Assembly (NCBI RefSeq): GCF_030272615.1
Contig: NC_081408.1
Span: 336,254,793 to 336,318,792 of the forward strand
DNA length: 64,000 nt
Source: Cryptomeria japonica
Lineage: Eukaryota; Streptophyta; Pinopsida; Cupressales; Cupressaceae
Direction: 5' to 3'
This document shows, piece after piece, positions 60,135 to 64,000 of this stretch. Below the pieces are notes generated by a model. That model did no database searches. It was given only the letters and a program-made list of their open reading frames with translations, and had not been told where the DNA came from. Position numbers and translations under genes: made by a program. Numbering within the stretch: position 1 is the stretch's first letter; every line of letters begins with the position of its first letter.

Positions 60135-61393
60135 GGTGAAATAAAGAATAAGAGAGTACGTGGAATAAAGATTAAAAAGAGAGGATGGCAATGATGGTTA
60201 ATAAATGAGCAAGAAATAGTACATCAGTCTAAGTAAAGCGACAAATCATGGAAAGAAAATACCATTCACTTATCAATCGATTCGAAAAACTTCTTTCTAT
60301 AGTCGGAGTTCTTTTATTATTTAGATGCTCCCACCCCAGTCCGTTAAAACAAAAATCGTGTTCTTCAAGGGAGATAAATTGTTTATAGTTAAAATCAGCT
60401 TGGCAGTGCATCACGGAAAGGGATTACCTCTTTTAGATTCAATATACATTGAACGGATTGTTAAAATTTTAATTTCTTAAAATATTGAGCAGACTTGGAG
60501 CTAATTAATAATAATACCTGGTTGTTGTTTTTTTTTGCCTTTTGGAGCATATGATATATAGAATTTATTTGCACTGTTTGTGTAATATAATTTTTATACA
60601 ATATATTGATATATATGTTATGAATTTATTTAAAGTTGTGAATTTTATTTTATTTTTAAATTTATTTTATGTTTTATGCAATTATAAGTTTTTAATAATA
60701 TTTATAGGTCATTGTTCTAATTAGTTTATAGTAGGAGGTGCATACTTAATCTTATTTGGAAAAGGTTCGACTTCTAAGTTTTTGTTTTAGTAATGGATTG
60801 ATGTTACACATGTTATTGTGTCTTTGTAAAATTTAGTGTGTCATTTTGTATTTTGCTTCTTATCTTTGAAACTTGGGTGTTAAGGAGGATGAGATAATCA
60901 TTGTCTATATTCTATTCATTTGGAAGATGTTCTTGATACTTTTGTGAAGCTTGTGATAATATTGAGATTAAGTTGTGAAAGCAATTTTGGTACCCCTTAT
61001 GTTTGGTTCATAGATTTCTTGGAACTTCCTTTCTCTCTTGCAAGGTAGATGAGAAGTGGGAGAATGTTGAGATTAGTTGTGTCATACAACTTATACTTTA
61101 TAATTTTTAGTATTTGGTTATTTTTGTTTATTATTTATTTTTCTTCATTTAAAAAATAGATTTTTGCATTTATGATGGCCTTTGTACTATGGATGTGCCT
61201 TCGAATGAGATGTGTTAAAAGTTGAAAGGGCATCTAATGTTATTATTTCATTGTGAGAAGTGGGAATTACTTATAATAGATTTTATTACATGTGTAAGAG
61301 AATGATTGTAAGGATTTACATGGCATGGTAGTAATTAGAAAGTGTGAAAATGGATCTTTGATAATATATCTAAGAAGTTATTTATCCATTTAA
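60135..61393. other. No recognised gene
   Basis: AT-rich. A 61-codon minus-strand frame at 60229-60414 lies in a locally less AT-rich stretch but matches nothing I know. Confidence 0.55.
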
Positions 61394-61654
61394 GACTTGG
61401 GTAACTATTTTTTATTAAGGAAAAAATGGGTTTTAAAGGGACCCGAAACCCTTTAACAATACCAAAGCTCAATGAAGTCTTAACAAGAAATCAATCCAAC
61501 AATGAGCACAAAGACTGAACAACACCATTATAGAAATAAAAAAACATTACATCAAAGGGGAAAAGATTAGACAGAGCAAAAAACCAACATAAGAGAAAGC
61601 AAAGAGCCCAAAACATAGAAAAGCCAACAGAGAACCAACACCAGAATAGTAACC

Positions 61655-63116
61655 CTAGTCCAGCAACTTCATGGACTATTCCATCTCTTTTTCAATCGCG
61701 ATCATTATTTTAGTGATCTTCTTGAGCTTCTGAAAGTCATGAGGAGGTCCAGCTTCCTTTCTCTTCAATGTAACTTTGGTCCTTTTGTTGGATCTCGAAG
61801 AAGTATCCTATTTAGCATTGGCATCAACATCCACCACTTCCTTCAGTTGGAACTACTCTTCAAACCTACTAATAATATTCTTAAAACTTTCTAGAGTGGA
61901 ACTGATCACTCCACGACTAGTTTTAACAACCATCTTGATGGACTCCTTGATTTTAGCATTTTCATTTTCCAGAGTTTCCATCTTGGCTTCATAAACCTTC
62001 TTGAAATTGTCAAAAGCCTCCATAGTAGTTTTAAGACATTCAATAACAGAAGCCATATCCTTCTCAAACCTGAGAGTTGTCTCATCCACCCCTTACACTT
62101 TCTCCATTTGCTTGACTTTATCTTTAACAATTTCTAGACTGTTGCTACCAACTCTTTGTTTAAGTTGGATATTCTTAATCTCATGGAAGATCCATTTAAA
62201 TATCCACAGCCCCATTTCTAGCCTAAACAAAAACATCATGACAGACTCCTTATCAGACCAAAGCAAAAGTTAGGAATGATGAAGAAAGCTTAGAAAGGGT
62301 CAGTGTTTCTCAGGGTTTCGATCAGGAAGGGACTAACTAGAAGAAGAAGGAGAAGGACTCTTGTCCTAACTGTGAAGATTGTTAACCAAAGCTCCAACAA
62401 GGTTAGGATCAATCTAGTGAACAGGGGGTGAGCCAGATTTGCTAGGGCTTTTAGAATTAGGTCTCTTAGCAACACTGGATTTCCCCTTATTTTTATAAGT
62501 GGTCAAAGAGGGAATGAATTCTGCATCCTCGGTCTCAGCATGATACTCATCCTCTAAAGAATGAGAGTCCTTTGTATCAAAATTAACCTAACGGGGAGGG
62601 GAAGTTATAGGAGGTAGAGATTTCACATGCTCAAAGATAAGAAGGATGAGACCTTCATGCAAAATAGGGTTTTTAACAAGATCCTTCTTATGATTAGTCA
62701 TGCTAGTATTCAAAGATCTCACAAGGAAAAAGGGAAAAGAAAATCTCAATTTATGACAAAAGTGGTTTAGGAGAGAAAAATGATAGGCAAAAGCTCTGGT
62801 GTACCTCCCATCAAGAGAAACATACTCCATAATCACCTTCATGACATTTCTTATCTTAATAAAATTTGGCTGCATTAGTAGAGAGACTAGTGACCTGTAC
62901 GATTAGGTCCTCATTGATGATCATTTCTCTACCAAATAGGGTGGCAGAACCCTTTTTATAATTTTTGACAAAATATTTAGTTATCTTCGCTTTCATCCCA
63001 TGTAACTTCTCGATGTAAATAGTAAAGCCACCATTCTCTAAAATTTGCCATATAGTTTGATTGTTGCTCAGCACAATACAATCCATGGGCTCCACACGCT
63101 TCAAATCTCTACTCAT
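61655..63116 (-). pseudogene. LINE 3' ORF remnant (copy 3), function unknown
   Basis: About 490 codons from the ATG at 63116 (MSRDLKRVEPMD) to TAG at 61655. Segments: IYIEKLHGMKAKI, LNHFCHKLRF, NPILHEGLILLIFEH, an acidic/Ser linker, a coiled coil (61853-62089, KMETLENENAKIKESIKMV) and a basic KRTKVTLKRKEAG tail. A frameshift near 62870 and several stops. The clearest view of the C-terminal end of this protein. Confidence 0.72.
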
Positions 63117-63341
63117 TTTATCACAACCATTGTAACCATAAGCCACTCTGCAAATAGCCAAACCACTGCAATTCTTCAACAAAAAATTGATAGCAATTTG
63201 TTTGTGAATGTGCCTTAATCCAAAACTTACCAAGAAAGTGTGCAAAAAGAAGGCTCTAGAATAACAATTACTTCTAGTCTTCCATGAAATGTCCTTCGCA
63301 CGCCACGCTCACTTAATTTTGTTTTCAAAAAATCGCAGGGT

Positions 63342-63656
63342 CTAACCCCTCACTTCATTGTTCAACTTGTCCCCTTTTTTCCAAATTAGCTTTTCATGGG
63401 CTTTAACTCCTAGGTTAGCAAAATAGTCTGACACCTTATTATTTTCTCTAAAAGTATGAGAAATTTTACATTCTTCAAAAGTATTGATAATTGAATGAGA
63501 TAAATTTATCCAATTAGCAATATTCCAAGAGGAACTAGATTCTTTTTTAAGACATTGAATAATATTTTTAGAATCTCCTACAATCCATACCTTAGTGCAA
63601 TTCATATGTTTGGCAATCAAGAGGGCCTAATAGGCTCTTATGGCTTCAAAAATGTG
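63342..63656 (-). pseudogene. LINE RNase H domain, copy 3, N-terminally truncated
   Basis: Begins at helix A (HIFEAIRAY, one stop, ALLIAKH), then VWIVGDSKNIIQ with the second catalytic Asp, and FRENNKVSDYFANLGV with the final Asp. The insertion starts here, so the first strand was never copied. Confidence 0.72.
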
Positions 63657-63667
63657 GACTTGGGTAA

Positions 63668-64000
63668 ATGTTGTTTACTCTTATAATGCACTATTTTTGT
63701 TGTCTCATGAAGATAGATGTCTATTCATGAGAAAGGTCCTAAAGCTTTCAAAAATATGCTACTCTTAGAAACATTTCATGAGGATTTTTTCCTTATTGAC
63801 TACATGGCTCAAGATTTTATCTAGTAGATTTTGGAAACTAATTATAGTTTGATGGATGCCCTACCCTGTATATTAGAGGTAGAGGATAATTGTTAGGAAT
63901 GAGAGGTGTTGATTTTTCTTTGTAGGGATCTATTATTTTATATTCTATAGAAGAGAAAGATCTTGATCTTTATATTAATGATTTGAGGTTGCAAGTGTAT
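63668..64000. other. No recognised gene
   Basis: AT-rich flank of LINE copy 3; nothing identified to the window end. Confidence 0.6.

Larger units (their letters stand above)
61394..63667 (-). mobile_element. LINE copy 3, 5'-truncated, 11-bp TSD
   Basis: GACTTGGGTAA at 61394-61404 and 63657-63667 flanks a 2.25 kb body in minus orientation. It begins inside RNase H, continues with the 3' ORF and ends GGGTTTCGGGTCCC and CCTTAATAAAAAATA. Architecture and 3' end match copy 1. Confidence 0.87.

Overview
This is a nuclear DNA window from a land plant, most likely a large, repeat-packed genome of the gymnosperm/conifer type. That placement is inferred from AT-rich DNA, many old and nested LTR retrotransposons, and only two gene remnants. 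No intact single-copy host gene, rRNA, true tRNA gene or CRISPR array was recognised. Nearly everything that can be named is a mobile element or a gene remnant broken by one.

Layout. 1-2077: low-complexity DNA, a (TC)n microsatellite and a 1.4 kb array built from direct and inverted copies of one 20-bp word. 2078-7818: a Copia-like LTR and gag remnant, then a Ty3/gypsy gag-protease remnant. 7819-8116: a tRNA-derived SINE with an 11-bp target-site duplication (TSD). 8473-10835: LINE copy 1 (minus), 19-bp TSD. 11761-14015: a non-autonomous LTR element. 15058-24585: a young Ty3/gypsy element of the Tat type. Its two 766-bp LTRs look identical and the TSD is CTTAG. It lacks gag and protease but carries pol with a second RNase H, plus an antisense, intron-containing plant-mobile-domain (PMD) gene. 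26942-33852 and 43376-55080: two broken copies of a DUF4220/DUF594 gene with a coiled-coil tail. Copy A is split by a Copia element (27316-32256). Copy B is split by a short non-autonomous LTR element (43612-44945) and by another LTR element (about 45778-54293), which itself holds a Copia element (46752-53331) and a 370-bp insert. Between the copies lie two more Copia remnants, LINE copy 4 (35669-37524) and an unrecognised ORF remnant. 55452-57950: LINE copy 2 (plus). 61394-63667: LINE copy 3 (minus).

Two systems deserve attention. (1) Four 5'-truncated copies of one LINE family, each between its own TSDs. In three of them the RNase H domain is followed, before the 3' tail, by a second ORF of about 490-540 codons. 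That ORF has a conserved helical N-terminal domain, an acidic/Ser linker, a coiled coil and a basic tail. I know of no standard plant L1 architecture with such an ORF downstream of RNase H. (2) The Tat element: it inserted recently despite having no gag or protease, and it carries on its antisense strand a PMD gene whose intron survived because the element's own RNA is the opposite strand.
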